Notes: generated by a model not told the origin, from the sequence alone. A DNA stretch of 64,000 nucleotides from Lunularia cruciata (GCA_948567375.1 OX419758.1:63431001-63495000); one strand, 5' to 3'; shown: positions 1 through 11,046, counted from the stretch's first letter. Made by a program: numbers and translations.

Positions 1-128
1 TTGACACAGGTCAAGATGGAAGTGAGATACGACCTTCTTCTTCTCATTGCTACTCAAAAAATTCAACCCGAGGTAAAAATGCACTGCAAAAGGAACAAAA
101 TAATGCAATGATGTCAAACTCCTCCAAT
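1..128. other. Left edge, no gene seen
   Basis: Short stretch before the first decayed reading frame. I see no LTR, primer site or clear coding signal in it. Confidence 0.4.
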
Positions 129-760
129 TCAACACCATCTATCGCATCCGCCGATAGAACACTTTCCCCAATTGATCTGCTCTCCTACAAACATTTTATG
201 GAAGAACACCACGTGTTGCTTTGTAACATAGGTGGTGCACTTAGATTTAAACAACACCATCATCCCACCTATGATACTTCTCTGCATTGGGTCCCAATAG
301 GTATCCACCTTGAACCCATTCTTCATACGCTTTGAGGTGAACAAGTTTCTGATTTCTTGGGTTTCTTCTGCAACTTCTCCTTTCCCCAAGAATGTAGCCC
401 CATGCTCTTCTCCACTCTCTCTTCCTAACACCAATCTCCAATCCAATTCTGTCAATTTAGCCGGATTGCCTCTCTTCCCTACCATTTCCGGCCCATCTAT
501 ACACTTATTGGCCACAATCTCTACCATGAAATTAGGAAAGCTCAAGTTCCATGCAAGGAAGTAATATAAATTTTACGGAGAACTTTGATGCAAGCCATCA
601 CGTCTAACCACCTAATCACTAGGTTCCTCATTGCTAGTGTGGGGCACTTTTTTATTCCTTTTATTTTGATCTCCTTCATGATACACTTTTGCAAGACAAT
701 TCTCCCGTCCCCTAGGCGTGCAACTCTAAATCCCTTTGGATTCACCAAAACTTCACTCAC
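129..760 (-). pseudogene. Decayed unrecognised reading frame
   Basis: Two overlapping minus-strand open frames, 545 to 129 (138 codons) and 760 to 542 (72 codons), read as one broken coding stretch with a frameshift near 542-546. The composition is protein-like, with mixed charged and hydrophobic residues and Trp and Cys spread through it, and no low-complexity repeat. I do not recognise the family. It lies directly upstream of a degraded Gypsy element on the opposite strand, so an antisense ORF of an older retroelement is the likeliest source (inference). The complementary frames on the plus strand are judged to be shadows. Confidence 0.3.
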
Positions 761-1374
761 TAGAACTCCTCTTCCCTAGTCTCCCTCAAGACAACTTCAC
801 AAAGGCAAAGGAAATTCACTTGTCATTTGTCTCCTTCTTTATTCAAAACCTGAGTTTATAGTCCAACGTTCTCAATCATTCTTTGAATGCTTGTCTACCA
901 AGAAATCACTTCTTCTGCATGTACTTCTCTTGTCACTATCAATTTCTCCTGCTTGTGCTTTAACTGTTTTTGTGTGTGGTACAATCTTGAATTTTCAACC
1001 CAAAGGAAATCTGTTACATTGTCTTTGCACCTGGTTTATCACCCTAAGGCAAAGTATCCTTGCTTTGGGTTGAACTCTGACAGATCTGATCCAATTACTA
1101 AAAATTACTTACACGAGGTAACTTTCTTTGGGTTGCCACAAAAACATGAATCATCTTCTTTCATCCTTCTTTTGCACTTAATTCACCTTCAACTTTACAC
1201 TTCTTCTTTGAAAAACCCCTTAAACCACTCAAAACAAAAAATGTGTGTACCACAAACGACCAAAGCACATGGAGAGTCATTCATGCTAAGGACACCAACC
1301 CTGATTGAAAACGAGGCCACATTGTTACTACCTACAACATCAAGCCTTACAAGGGACAACATTCTATGGGAATT
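761..1374. other. Intergenic or degraded element leader
   Basis: No 5' LTR matching the LTR at 5579 and no primer-binding site was found here. A plus-strand frame of 170 codons (887-1399) has no recognisable domain and is probably chance. Confidence 0.4.
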
Positions 1375-1880
1375 ATGGAGAATTGGATTTCAAGAATGAA
1401 TCAATAATTTTGATTGTTCACAATTGAAATCAACAATCATTTTTCTGGTGTGTTTGCATGTGGGTACTTGATGGATAAAGTCCTCACATGGTACAATGCT
1501 TGGGAACAATCAATGTTGGCACAAGGAAGGGCGGTTACTTAGACGGCCATGCAGGAAAGGCTATTGAAGAACTTCCAATCAATAGATTTGGTGCAAATGG
1601 CCCAAACCTGACTATGGAGGTTGAAGCAAAGTATAGTGTACAAGAAAATATGTGGAGGCATTCCTTGATCTATAGGTTGAAATAACCAACATGAGTCCAA
1701 TAGAAGCTCTAGATAATTTTAAATGAGGGTTGAAAGAGAAAATCTGCCAAGAAGTAATGGTGCAAAACCCTCATACTATTTTTGAAGCCATTGCTTGTGC
1801 TCAAAGAGTAGCAAGGGCACTAGGAGAAGGTGAAGGGGTCACCTTGACTCAACATTATTGAGCTGAAACACAAAACTTTT
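1375..1880 (+). pseudogene. Element A gag remnant
   Basis: Conceptual translation around 1470-1570 gives the typical Gypsy gag capsid pattern, with a Trp-Tyr tryptophan-repeat segment (LTWYNAWEQS) followed by an Arg/Leu-rich helix. At least three in-frame stops interrupt it. The normal role is capsid assembly around the RNA genome. No zinc knuckle is recognisable downstream of it. A short open frame at 1488-1685 lies in a shifted frame and is not the gag product. Confidence 0.6.
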
Positions 1881-2235
1881 ATGGACTAGTCCTTATGGAA
1901 TTAGGCAATATTTGATTCAGAGAACGAGGAGCATGATTGGCCCAAGGGGAATGGTGATGGATCAAAGAAAGGAGAGATGGAGGTCCCACAAGAGGGAGGG
2001 ACTAGGGAAAAAAACATCATTATTATAGTTAGGCACCTTGCCATCAATTTTCACACTTTTTTTCCTAAAGGCCCTCAGCCTCCATATAGGCGATCTGTGA
2101 ATAACATGGAGAGAAAAATTGAAGAAGAGGATGCAGAAATCACCTTGAAAAACAAAGATCACCAATAATGTACCTCATGGCCCCATTGGCTCAATGGAAA
2201 AGCAAAATAATGTGGGAAGGAAGAGGACAAGTGCA

Positions 2236-2545
2236 AAGAGATAGAGAAAGACAATTGATTGTTGTAAATAGAGTCTTAGAAGGAAATCAAGTGAGAGTAT
2301 CGATTGAACTTGGAGCAATGAAGAATTTTTTGTCTTGCTCTATTGCAATAAGGTTGGGAATGGATCTAAAGAAAGATGAGAATGACAAAGTAGATTTATC
2401 CAATGGGCAGATAGAGAGGATTGAGTCATTACCTAGAAAGGTGGCACTCTTTGTAAGAGAGTATCAAGAAGCAATTGAGTGGTGAGTGATATGATTAACT
2501 CATTATGATGCAATCCTAAGTATACCATGGATGGATACAAGAAAG
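2236..2545 (+). pseudogene. Element A protease remnant
   Basis: Retropepsin-like segment. The open frame 2168-2485 contains VSIELGAMKNFLS, which aligns with the DSGAT-type active-site loop of retroviral-like proteases. The catalytic Asp is Glu here (codon 2306-2308) and the following Ser is Leu. About 190 bases further on, YDAILSIPWMD corresponds to the conserved C-terminal segment of these proteases. The loss of the Asp means the enzyme would be inactive. In an active element this domain cuts the Gag-Pol polyprotein. Confidence 0.65.
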
Positions 2546-2754
2546 TAGTGAGGACTCGCCAATGGAAGATCATTGGAGTTAAAGAGAGAGCAGAGAGGCA
2601 AGAATTACCTCTCTATGTTATAAGAACACAATTATTTGTAAGACATATAGATTTCCTGGAGTAAATAAGAGAAGTCCAAAGTGCACAACTCAATGGACAA
2701 GTTCCTAAGAAACTAAGAGATGTGATCATTGAGTTTCATGATGTCCTCTTGGAT

Positions 2755-3543
2755 GACCTACCCTTAGGATTATCACCAAAAAGGAGAGTTGATCATAAAA
2801 TTTAAATAATCCTTGAGAAGGCATCTCCTTGTAAGGCCCTATATCATCTATCACCTCATGAGTTGGAAGAGTATAAGACTCAAATCAAGGATATGTTGCA
2901 AAAAAGGTTTATCCAACCTAACGTATCACCATATGAGGCTCTTGTCTTGTTTGTGAAGAAAAAAGATGGTATAAAGAGCATGTGCATTGACTATTGAGGC
3001 CTAAATCAGCAAATAGTGAAGAAAAAATACCCCTTACCCCACAAGGATGAATTTTTTAACTCAATGGGGCAAAACACTTCACCAAACTTCATCTACAAAG
3101 TGTTTACAACCAAATTTGAATTGCGGAAAAAAATGTCCACAAGACTGCATTTCAAACAAGGTCTGGTCACTTTGAGTACCTGGTAATGCCGTTTGGCCTA
3201 ATGCACCGGCCACTTTCATGAGTTTGATGAATGACATGTTTGTCCATACTTGGATAAATCTGTTATTATTTTCTTAGATGATATCCTTGTCTATAGTAAG
3301 ACCACAAGGGAACACAAGCAATATTTGCAAGAAGTTATCCAGATTCTACGACAAAATCAATTGTACTCCAAAATCTCAAAGTGTGAGTTTGGAAAATCTA
3401 AAGTAGACTACTTGGGGCATAAAGTAAGTGCAAAAGGTATCCAAGTGCTAATAGATAAAATTGAGGTCATTCAAAATTGTAGTTCCTTAAAAGATCAGAC
3501 TCAACTCAAGCATATCTTGGGATTGACGGGGTTCTATCGATGA
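2755..3543 (+). pseudogene. Element A reverse transcriptase remnant
   Basis: Translation follows the Gypsy reverse transcriptase from the PHEL-type start through the fingers to FLDDILVYSK, where the two catalytic Asp residues (around 3277-3282) are intact, then the YLGH motif of the thumb-proximal region. The last 97 codons (3250-3543) are open. Upstream there are stops near 2803 and 2995 and frameshifts around 3100-3240. In an active element it copies element RNA into DNA. Identification is secure, function is lost. Confidence 0.85.
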
Positions 3544-3609
3544 TTTGTCAAAGACTTCTCCAAGGTGGCACAACCTCTAATGGCACTACTTAGCAAGGAG
3601 AAGAAGTAG

Positions 3610-4080
3610 ATGTCAAGAACCACACAAGAATTGGCCTTTCAAGAATTGAAAGATGCATCACTACATGCGCCAATCTTGAAATGGTGTGACCCAAAATGTC
3701 TAATCAAGTTGGCTACAAATGCATCAAGGGTGGCAATAAGAGCAGTCTTACAACAAGAGTGGCATGATGGATGGCACCCAATTGCAAATTTCTCTCTAAA
3801 AATATTAACAATAGAATGAAACTATCATACCACCAAACTAGAAGAGTTGGCTTTTGTCTTGGCGACCAAGCATTGGGAGCACTATCTTGACAAGAAGACA
3901 TTTGTAGTGGAGACAAACCACAAACCTCTAGTCTACCTTGAGACACAAAAAGATCTATATCACAATAAATTTGGTGGGTAGAGTGGAGACAAAGATTCAA
4001 CATGATGATCACATATGTGGAAGGGAAGAAGCAGCTTGCCAATGCATTCACTTGAATGCCAATAGCAAACAATCTGGTGG
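3610..4080 (+). pseudogene. Element A RNase H remnant
   Basis: Follows the reverse transcriptase in the usual order. The first catalytic region, normally TDAS, reads ATNAS here, so the first acidic residue is lost. KLEELAFVLATKHW matches the conserved helix that carries the catalytic Glu. At least three stops occur before 4080. The domain would remove the RNA strand of the RNA-DNA hybrid. Confidence 0.7.
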
Positions 4081-4214
4081 TAGAGGTCAAGATGAACCCT
4101 AAATTTTGACCAATGATGCTTGTTGCTACAAAAACTAACCCATAGATTGTAAGAGCTCAATCATCCAAAGGCATCACCAATACCCAAGGACTCAACATGA
4201 TGGCAGATTATGAA

Positions 4215-5020
4215 TTGCGGATGACATAGACATAAAACCACCATCCTAGCAAAATGTCATGATTTTGCCATAACAGGTCATGTTAGAGTGGACAAGACCT
4301 TGGATTAGCCAAACACCATTACTATTGGCCCAAGATGAGCAATGATGTGATGGAGTACATTTGAAAGTGCCTACTCTATCAACAAAATAAAGCTTCTAAT
4401 CAAGCTTCCATAGGACTCCCTCAACTCCTTCCTACTTCTACACAACATTGGGAATAAGTAAGCATGGATCTGGTTTGCAAATGGCCCAAGACCACCTTTG
4501 AGTTTGACTTTATTGTAGTCTTTGTTGAACAACTCAGCAAAATGATTGATGTACATCCTGCCACCAAGGATGTGACTAGTCCACAATTAGCTCAGTTGCA
4601 CTTATATGTAGTCTTTTCTCACCATGGCCTATCTCAAGTGCTCATCATCGATAGAGGCACTCAATTCACCAATTTGTTTTGAAGTACAATTTTTGGTTTG
4701 TTCAAAACCAAGTGGGCCATGTCCACAACCTACCATACACAAACCAATGGCCAAATAGAGCGGGCTAATTGCACCATTGAGGACATGCTCCGGGGTTTCA
4801 CCTTAGAAGAACAAGAAAGGTGGGACACCTCATTGCCACTAGTGGAATTTGCATACAACAATTCAGTGAATGCATTCACATAAGTTACACCATTCTTCCT
4901 CATGTATAAAGAACATCCTTTCACACCTTTGAGCTTGATGAAGATCTGCCCAATGGATACGAAGGTGGATGTTGTCAACACTTTCATTTCCAAAATCCAA
5001 CAAGGAGTGAAGACCGCCAA
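4215..5020 (+). pseudogene. Element A integrase remnant
   Basis: A degraded HHCC zinc-binding region (4215-4400) precedes an rve catalytic core. The core Asp residues are in MDLVCKW (about 4467) and IIDRGTQFTN (about 4650), and the Glu is in GQIERANCT (about 4758), so the DDE triad is still readable. Stops at 4362 and 4680 and a shift near 4690 break the frame. The downstream GPF/Y-like and LKIHLVFHVSLLRRY-type segment (about 5190-5280) joins it to the chromodomain. Confidence 0.85.
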
Positions 5021-5351
5021 AAATAGGTTATAGATTGCCCAAAATTGACAAAAATAATATGAAGATGCACATCACCAGCACATGGAGTTCAACATTGGGG
5101 ATCAAGTGTAGTTATCAACAACCATCCTTACATTAGTTGGCTCTTGAAAGCTCAGATCTTGTTTTATTGGGCCTTTTTCCATCCTTTGTTGAATCAGCAT
5201 AGTGGCCTACCACTTGGAGCTCCTGCCACACATGAAGATTCATTTGGTATTCCATGTTTCCTTACTACGTAGATATGCACTCTAACCATGCTACTTTCCT
5301 TCTATATAGGAGATTTGACTTTGTCCAACACTCATTGATGACACTGAGGAA

Positions 5352-5465
5352 TATGAAGTCAAATGCATTCTCCAAAAACAAATCTGGAAAATTTCCATCT
5401 ACGTGTGAAATATCTTGTACACTAGAAAAGGTACCCACTATATGAGGCAACATGGGAGCCAACAG
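5352..5465 (+). pseudogene. Element A chromodomain remnant
   Basis: Translation reads EVKCILQKQIWKIS, a stop, a frameshift, then YTRKGTHYM and a Gly-Ser where W-E-P is usual. This matches the C-terminal chromodomain of plant chromoviruses (E-V-E-x-I-L, V-x-W-K-G-Y, T-W-E-P). In active elements it directs integration toward modified chromatin. The stop and the shift show it is dead here. Confidence 0.6.
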
Positions 5466-5578
5466 CCAACTTGATCAAGGCACTGGTGTTAGTGAAATCT
5501 TTTGAGCAACAACTTCATAATGAGGACGTTGTGTCTTAATAGAGTGGAGGTAATAATAATAATAATAATTAATATATT

Positions 5579-5880
5579 TGTAATACCAATAGCTAGACAC
5601 ATAATCTAGAGGTGAAAATTAGCTTGGTAACATCTGGAAGGATGTCATGTATGATGGGCTAGGTAGATCAAATAGAAGTTTCACCAGAAGAGTACTTCTA
5701 CTAATAAGGCAAGAGCCAAAAATAGCTTGAATTTGTAATACCAAAAGCTAGACATATTATCTAAGGTGGAAATTGGCTTGGTAAGATCTGGAAGGATGAT
5801 GTTATGCATGATGAGCTAGGTAGTTTAGATAGAGGTGTCACCAAAAGGGACTTCTACTAATAGAGTAGGAGCCAAAAATA
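5579..5880 (+). repeat. Tandem duplication of the LTR-A 5' end
   Basis: Bases 5579-5730 and 5731-5880 are diverged copies of one unit of about 150 bp. Both begin TGTAATACC and both end near GAGCCAAAAATAG. The solo LTR at 47146 has the same duplication, so it arose in the family before these insertions. Confidence 0.85.
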
Positions 5881-6337
5881 GCCTAGAAACTTCAGAGCTA
5901 ATTTTGGAGGCCTAAACAAATAAATTAGGCCTTTAAAATGTGTAGATTCCTCCCTCTCCTCCCGAATGTAGGAAAGTTTGGCCTCCCCTTCCCTTAGGTT
6001 TGTCTCATCAAGAGCTTTCCAATGGTACCTCATCCGCACAATTTGGAGATTCTTATAGGAGATTCCCTAAAGATTCCCTCTAGTCAAAGATAGTTTGACC
6101 AACCAAATAGGATCATAACCAACATGTTACCCATGCATGCAACCAATCTAAGAGCAGAGCTCACTTGCAGGTCACAAATCCATGTATTTGATCCAAGGGT
6201 GGAGCTTTCTTTGGTGGTGTCCCCTTTGCTATATAATACAGTCAAGGTGCTTCTTTGGGGCATCAAAGGTTGAGTGTGAAATTGTGTGTTTCTTCTTTTG
6301 TGTTTCTCTTTAGGTCTCTTATCCTTGGGAGATTACA
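5579..6337 (+). repeat. Element A 3' LTR (LTR-A)
   Basis: 759 bp, starting TGTAATACC and ending GATTACA, so it has the canonical TG...CA ends. The ends are fixed by comparison with the solo copy at 47146-47901, which has target duplications. A purine-rich run (AGAGTGGAGG, 5541-5550) and a TAA microsatellite precede it. A TATA-like box (CTATATAATA) is at 6229-6238. The first 150 bases occur twice in tandem. Confidence 0.85.
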
Positions 6338-6414
6338 AAAGGTGAAAGTGCCAATGTGGGTAAAATCTATCTTGATGAGTTAAGCCATCTAATCTGATGG
6401 AGAAGCACACAGTC

Positions 6415-7176
6415 TTATAGTACATCTAATAAGGCATGAAGCATATTTGCATATACAACATGAGTATAGTCAGAGGTAATACAATTACTATAGCCTCCAT
6501 ACACAAACACGCTAAAATTTGCTTTAGTACAATCCAGTAAATGAAATTTCATACAAAAGGATGTACCATATCCAACAAATTTGAGGCAAAGATGAAAGCA
6601 CCAATGGGTCTTGATGATGACTTCATATACATCATGTTGACCAACTTTACCAATTCTTTGACTTGATTGCTCCCATTTCTTGAACAATTTCAAGGTACAT
6701 TCATAAGTCACACTTTTGACATTGTTAGGATAAATCAAAAGCTATCTGATTACCACTTCAACAATTGGTGCATTAATGAGAAATGAAAATAAACTCCTTA
6801 CTCTCAACATGAGCATCCAAGCTATTCAAAAAAGCAATTAGTATGATCTTGAAGAATTGCTTCTTCTCATTTTCTATATTGAGCTCCCAGTACTCAATTG
6901 AATTATCTGCATGAGTTGAATACCAGTAATGTTTGTATCCATCCACTCCAAATATTGAGGAGTATTTACATTGTTCATGCAAGATCTTTTTCTTCCAACA
7001 TTCTCTTCTTGGCAAAAAATGGTACAAAATGTTAAGTGTGGAGTATCATTATAACTAGAATGGCTCTTACGTGCATTGTTATGGGGCCTATAGGTATGTG
7101 ACATGTAGGAATGGCTCCTATTGGAAGCTATGGAGACAAATCCCTCATGTGAAACTAAGTGTAGTGATGTGTACAA
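6415..7176 (-). pseudogene. Decayed unrecognised coding stretch
   Basis: Three minus-strand open frames (7176-6874, 7027-6773 and 6738-6415) tile this interval in different frames and have protein-like composition. They may be pieces of one broken gene. I recognise no domain. The upstream 200 bases of this stretch recur in the opposite orientation at 11490-11700, where the frame is also broken, so the sequence belongs to a repeat rather than to a single-copy gene (inference). Confidence 0.25.
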
Positions 7177-7210
7177 TTGGTACCAGATAATCTAAGGTTT
7201 AGATATAGGA
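6990..7210 (-). repeat. Repeat X, left copy (inverted relative to 11488-11700)
   Basis: Read on the minus strand from 7210 leftward, this sequence matches 11491-11700 on the plus strand over about 200 bases (shared words include TATCTAAACC, TAGATTAT, TGGTACCA and ACTCCACACTTAAC). A third, partial, plus-strand copy lies at 7203-7250, so a palindromic arrangement is centred near 7195. The identity of the repeat is unknown. Confidence 0.7.
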
Positions 7211-7529
7211 TCAATTGATATACATTACTACACTTAGTTCCACAAGGGTTTAGAGTTGATCTCATAACAATATGGACTTATAGATGAGTTAACTGAGACT
7301 AAAAAAAATAGCAAATAGGCCAAATTAGCTAAGAATTATAAAAATATTCTAGAAGCATCTAGCAAGCTACTTGGTACCTTCTAAATATTGAGTAATGTAC
7401 ATGCCAAGTGGTGATTTCTAGGAAGAAGATTCTTGGCTAGCTTAGCTTACATTCCAAGGAGGCAACTTCTAGAAGCAAGCTTTATGGGAAGCTTCTCAAC
7501 TAGCTTAGCTTGCATGCTAAGTAGGCGGC

Positions 7530-7623
7530 TTCTAGAAGGAAGTTTCTTGAGAAGTTTCTTGGTTAGCTTGGCTTGCACTCTAAGTATGTGGCTTTTAGAA
7601 AGCTTCTTGAGAAGCTTCTCAAG
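7530..7623 (+). promoter_or_regulatory. Heat-shock-element-like repeats in LTR-B
   Basis: TTCTAGAA at 7530-7537, GAAGTTTC at 7539-7546 and 7551-7558, and an 18-bp perfect palindrome CTTGAGAAGCTTCTCAAG at 7606-7623 that contains GAAGCTTC. These are GAAnnTTC/TTCnnGAA dimers like heat-shock factor sites, clustered 15-110 bases upstream of the TATA box. The arrangement recurs in the 3' LTR and at 59515-59617. Binding is inference. Confidence 0.35.
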
Positions 7624-7637
7624 AACCTTGTATATTC

Positions 7638-7647
7638 CTTATAAATA
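7638..7647 (+). promoter_or_regulatory. TATA box of LTR-B
   Basis: CTTATAAATA, 110 bases before the LTR end. The same motif in the same place occurs in the other LTR-B copies (11349-11359, about 47980, about 59632). Confidence 0.6.
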
Positions 7648-7757
7648 TCAGAGCCCAAGTTCATGCTAGGCATTCAGAGTTTCCCTCATTCAAGAGTCCC
7701 AATGTGATCTTTCATTCCAATCTTCCATTCTCATATTTCTCTCCTTAGTCTTTTACA

Positions 7758-7770
7758 TTGGTATCAAAGC
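7758..7770 (+). other. Primer-binding site, tRNA-iMet type
   Basis: TTGGTATCAAAGC immediately follows the LTR end. It differs by one base from TGGTATCAGAGC, the complement of plant initiator Met-tRNA 3' end that primes many plant LTR elements. Confidence 0.8.
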
Positions 7771-7969
7771 AAGAATGGAATGGATGGAATTTATGTACCA
7801 CTAAACCATTAGAAAATGCTTTTCCATGTACTACCCAAGTATCATTTCATTCAGTTCATCATCTCACACTTTGGGCAAATTTTTTTGAATGCATTTCCTT
7901 GTTTTTGATGAACCATTGGTACTTCAAATTGTAACTTATGGAGAATGGTGGACATGTTGCATCTACAGG

Positions 7970-8870
7970 TTAACTTAGAGAATTATAGGTTGTTTGATAG
8001 AGTAGTAGCCATGGTGGCAATGCTCAAACTTATGATTGCTATGCAGCAACAAATTGAGCACCTTACTTGATTGTTAGAAGAACAAGACCATCAACGACAA
8101 GAGCATGTAGAGAGAGTATCATTTCAAGAAGGAGAAGAGCAAATCTGATTTTCAAAGCCCAAGGTATTTGAATGCAAGAATCTCTTTGGCACAATGGAAA
8201 ATTTTGTGTTTGATTGCAAATGTTTTTTGAAGCTACAAACCTTCAAAATGAATAAAAATAGATTCTCTTGGCTTCAAGCCAATTGGATTGAGTGGCAAAA
8301 CTATGCTAGAAATTTTGAATGGAATGAGCTAAATTACAGTTTGTTACACCAATCTTGACATGGGAAGAATTCAAGGGTGTAATAATTGAGCAATTTTAAG
8401 CTATAAATGCTACAGAAGTTGCAAGATAGATTGGAAAAATTGAAGAAAATTGGTTTTGTAAGAAGTTACATCACTCAATTCTAGAACACCATAATGCAAA
8501 TTCTAGATATACTAGAAGATGAAGCTCTACATTGATTATAAGGAGTTTAGAGTCACGTACAAAATTAGAAGTGACCATGCAAGAGCTTGAACACTTGGAG
8601 GAAACCATGCAATTGGCTAAGCACTTTGATTCTCTAGTTGTGATAACTTGGTCTTGACCTTGACCGTCACACAACCTACCAACACCCTACAAACGGGTGG
8701 AGGAGCTGGCACAATGGAGATTGATATCATCCAACAGAGATAACTTTGAGAAAGATTGCACTACAAATAGAGAAAGATTATAACAAAATGATGATTGCTT
8801 TTATTGTTACCAAATTGGACATCGCATTACTAAATGTCCACTCAAGAATAGAAGACCATAATGGGGTTTA
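7970..8870 (+). pseudogene. Element B gag remnant with CCHC zinc knuckle
   Basis: A degraded gag. A Gln/Glu/His-rich coiled segment (about 8030-8130) is followed by a capsid-like segment with frameshifts, then a CCHC knuckle at 8796-8837 reading CFYCYQIGHRITKC (C-x2-C-x4-H-x4-C), all four zinc ligands present. Stops are frequent. The same protein is encoded at 48300-49180 in the sister copy, which allows the frame to be followed. It would package the element RNA. Confidence 0.75.
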
Positions 8871-8999
8871 ACCCAAATAGAGTTTGTGGAGCATGATGAC
8901 CAAGGAAACAAAGAATACCAATAGGAGAATTTGTGCCACCTATTAGGAACCTAATTAGTTCTAATTGGATTGAAGGTTCAACCTATACAAATTTAACTT

Positions 9000-9304
9000 C
9001 ACTTGCAAGGTATGATATCTGATCGTAGTTGTAGAATTTTGGTTGATTTTAGAAGTTCATAGATTTGCATGTTCATACAATTAGCAATGGAATTAGGTAT
9101 TTTTTCAAGCCAATAATTGGAAGTAGATTGATGGTAGCAAATGGTAGAAAGTGTTTTATATTCTGTATCTCACATCCTATTACATTCAAGATTAGGAAAG
9201 CATATTTGGAATGTAGAAACTTTATAGTGGCACCTCTACACTATGATGTCATTCTAGGTTTGCCTTGGCTTGAATGTCATAAAGTTCAATTTGATTGGAA
9301 ATGA
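9000..9304 (+). pseudogene. Element B protease remnant
   Basis: RILVDFRSS corresponds to the active-site loop (usually VDSGSS), with the catalytic Asp kept and the next Ser changed to Phe. A stop follows at 9060. The open frame 9065-9304 (79 codons) ends with DVILGLPWLE, a hallmark of Gypsy proteases. The sister copy breaks off at about 49576 within the same domain. Confidence 0.75.
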
Positions 9305-9639
9305 TGATAAATTCAAGTACAACACCAAGGTAAGAATTACCAATTAGGTTATCTAGCACCTTTGAGTAAGACATCTAAGAATTATCAGTCCCAAGATGAG
9401 AATTTGTTAGTAAAGTAGCCATAGAGAAAACTTTGGAGGAAAATATTCCTATTTTTGCAAGGTGTACTAAGCCAATTGCATGTGGAGAATCCGATAAGTG
9501 CCAAAAGCCTCATCAAGCAAGGGTTGATCAAAAAATTTAAATTTTTTCATATGTGTTTTTGGATGATGTACCAAAGGGATAACCCTCTGAATGTAGTATG
9601 CACTTCAAGATTGAGTTATTACCAAGAAGTACTCCAATG

Positions 9640-10485
9640 AATAGATTAATCTATCAACTCTCACCAAAGGAGTTAAAAGAGCTTCAAAAAACACTAATGG
9701 AGTTGATGGAGAAGGATTTTTTATGATACAATACATCTCCTTGGAGAGCACCAGTATTATTTATCCCAAAGAAGGATGGAGGACTTTGCTTTTGTATTTA
9801 TTATTGCAACCACAATAAGAAAAAAACAATGAAATCCATATCCCTTGCTTCAAATTGATGACTTACTAGATCTATTGAATGGAGTATGGTACTTCTCCAA
9901 GTTGGATCTCCAAAGCAACTATTGGCATATTCTTATTGATAGGTAGGATGTGCAAAAGATTGTCTTTCACACAAGGTATGAGCATTTTGAATGGAGAATT
10001 CTACCATTTGGGCTCACTAATGCTTTGATAGTCTTCATAGATTAGATGCATTAGGTGTTGGATGGGCTATTGGATTGGGTATGTGGTGGTATTCTTGGAT
10101 GATATTTTAATCTATAGCAATACAGAGTCAAAAGACATGAATCTTATGCAAGAAGTCCTAAGACTACTATGTCAATGAAAGTTTGTGTACAAGAAATCAA
10201 AGTGTGCTTTTTGGCAAAAGGAAGTTACCTTCTTTGATCATATAGTCTCATTGGAGGGGATCAAGATGGAAGAGGAGAAATCAAAGCCATTATTGATTGG
10301 CCTAGTCCAAAGGATGCCATAGAAGGGTGGGTATTTAATGGATTGACAAATTTTTACCAATGGTTCATCCACTACTATACTCATGTGGTCACACCATTGA
10401 CCAATCTCTTGGGGAAGACCTCAAGCTTTCAATGGACCACCAAGCATGAAGAAGCATTCAAGAAGCTAAAACATATGGTGTCAAC
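9640..10485 (+). pseudogene. Element B reverse transcriptase and start of RNase H
   Basis: Translation gives SPWRAPVLFIPKKDGG in the fingers, FHTRYEHFEWRILPFGLTNA in the palm and VVFLDDILIYS with both catalytic Asp codons at 10098-10103. TNFYQWFIHYYTHVVTPLT follows as the connection to RNase H. Several stops and shifts occur, for example near 9724, 9850 and 10040. The RNase H is cut after its first helix. Confidence 0.8.
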
Positions 10486-11046
10486 AAGCTAAATCTCATT
10501 TCCTTGTTGCTCAAATTATCAAAAAGATATGCGGACCAACATTATCATGATCTCACCTTTCAACTCAATGATAAGGCTATGCTTTCTTCTAGTAGCCTAC
10601 CCCTCCCAATTGATACCCAAGTTTGTAAACTTGCTCCTAATTGGATAAGTCCATTTGATGTTATCCAAATCATTTCTTTTGTTGCTTATTGACTTGCCTT
10701 GACTTGCCTTGTCATATGTGAATCTACCTTGTCTGTCATGTTTCCAAGTAGAAACCCATTGTTTCTAATCCATCTTCTTTTTCCACTTGTGTCCAACTCC
10801 CTCTTCCTCCCATCCCTATCAATGATCATGAGGAGTATGAATTTGATCAAATCCTTGCACATTGCCACATTCAACATGGCAGCAAACAACATATTAAAAG
10901 TAAAAGTAAAAGTCCTTTGGAAAGGGTATCCCTTTCATGATGCCACTGAGGAGCCTCTTTCTCATCTCCATGATGCACAAAAGTCCATCCAAGAGTTTAA
11001 AGCTTCCATGATGACAAGGACATCACCAACTAGCAATGGGAGAATA
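10486..11046 (+). pseudogene. Element B integrase tail and chromodomain
   Basis: After the deletion junction the frame resumes in the integrase C-terminal GPF/Y-like region (open frame 10504-10692) and continues to a chromodomain near 10822-11010: DHEEYEFDQILAHCHIQHG, then VLWKGYPFHDATEEP, where the usual W-E-P reads E-E-P. A frameshift lies near 10885. The same domain is at 59055-59225 in the sister copy. It would tether the integration complex to chromatin. Confidence 0.75.

Larger units (their letters stand above)
1375..6337 (+). mobile_element. Element A: 5'-truncated Ty3/Gypsy chromovirus
   Basis: Remnants occur in the order gag, protease, reverse transcriptase, RNase H, integrase, chromodomain, then a 3' LTR. 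Integrase after RNase H places it in Ty3/Gypsy, and the C-terminal chromodomain places it among chromoviruses. The frame is broken by many in-frame stops and several frameshifts, and no 5' LTR is present in the window, so the copy is old and non-autonomous. A solo LTR of the same family lies at 47146-47901 and an LTR piece at 49577-49905, so the family was active more than once in this region. Confidence 0.85.
7263..7757 (+). repeat. Element B 5' LTR (LTR-B)
   Basis: 495 bp. By alignment with the 3' LTR the start is at 7263, where TG has mutated to CA (CATAACAATATGG against TGTAACAATATGG), and the end is TTTTACA just before the primer site. It contains two to three diverged internal repeats of the type GCTTAGCTTGCA...GGCTTCTAGAAGG and a TATA box at 7638-7647. 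Confidence 0.85.

Noticed and set aside
1-1370. 5' LTR of element A
   Set aside because: Searched for LTR-A words such as TGTAATACC and TCATCAAGAGCTTTCC and for a Met-tRNA primer site; none found.
887-1399. 170-codon plus-strand ORF
   Set aside because: Leu/Ser/His-rich composition, no domain, and partly overlapping the start of gag; judged to be chance.
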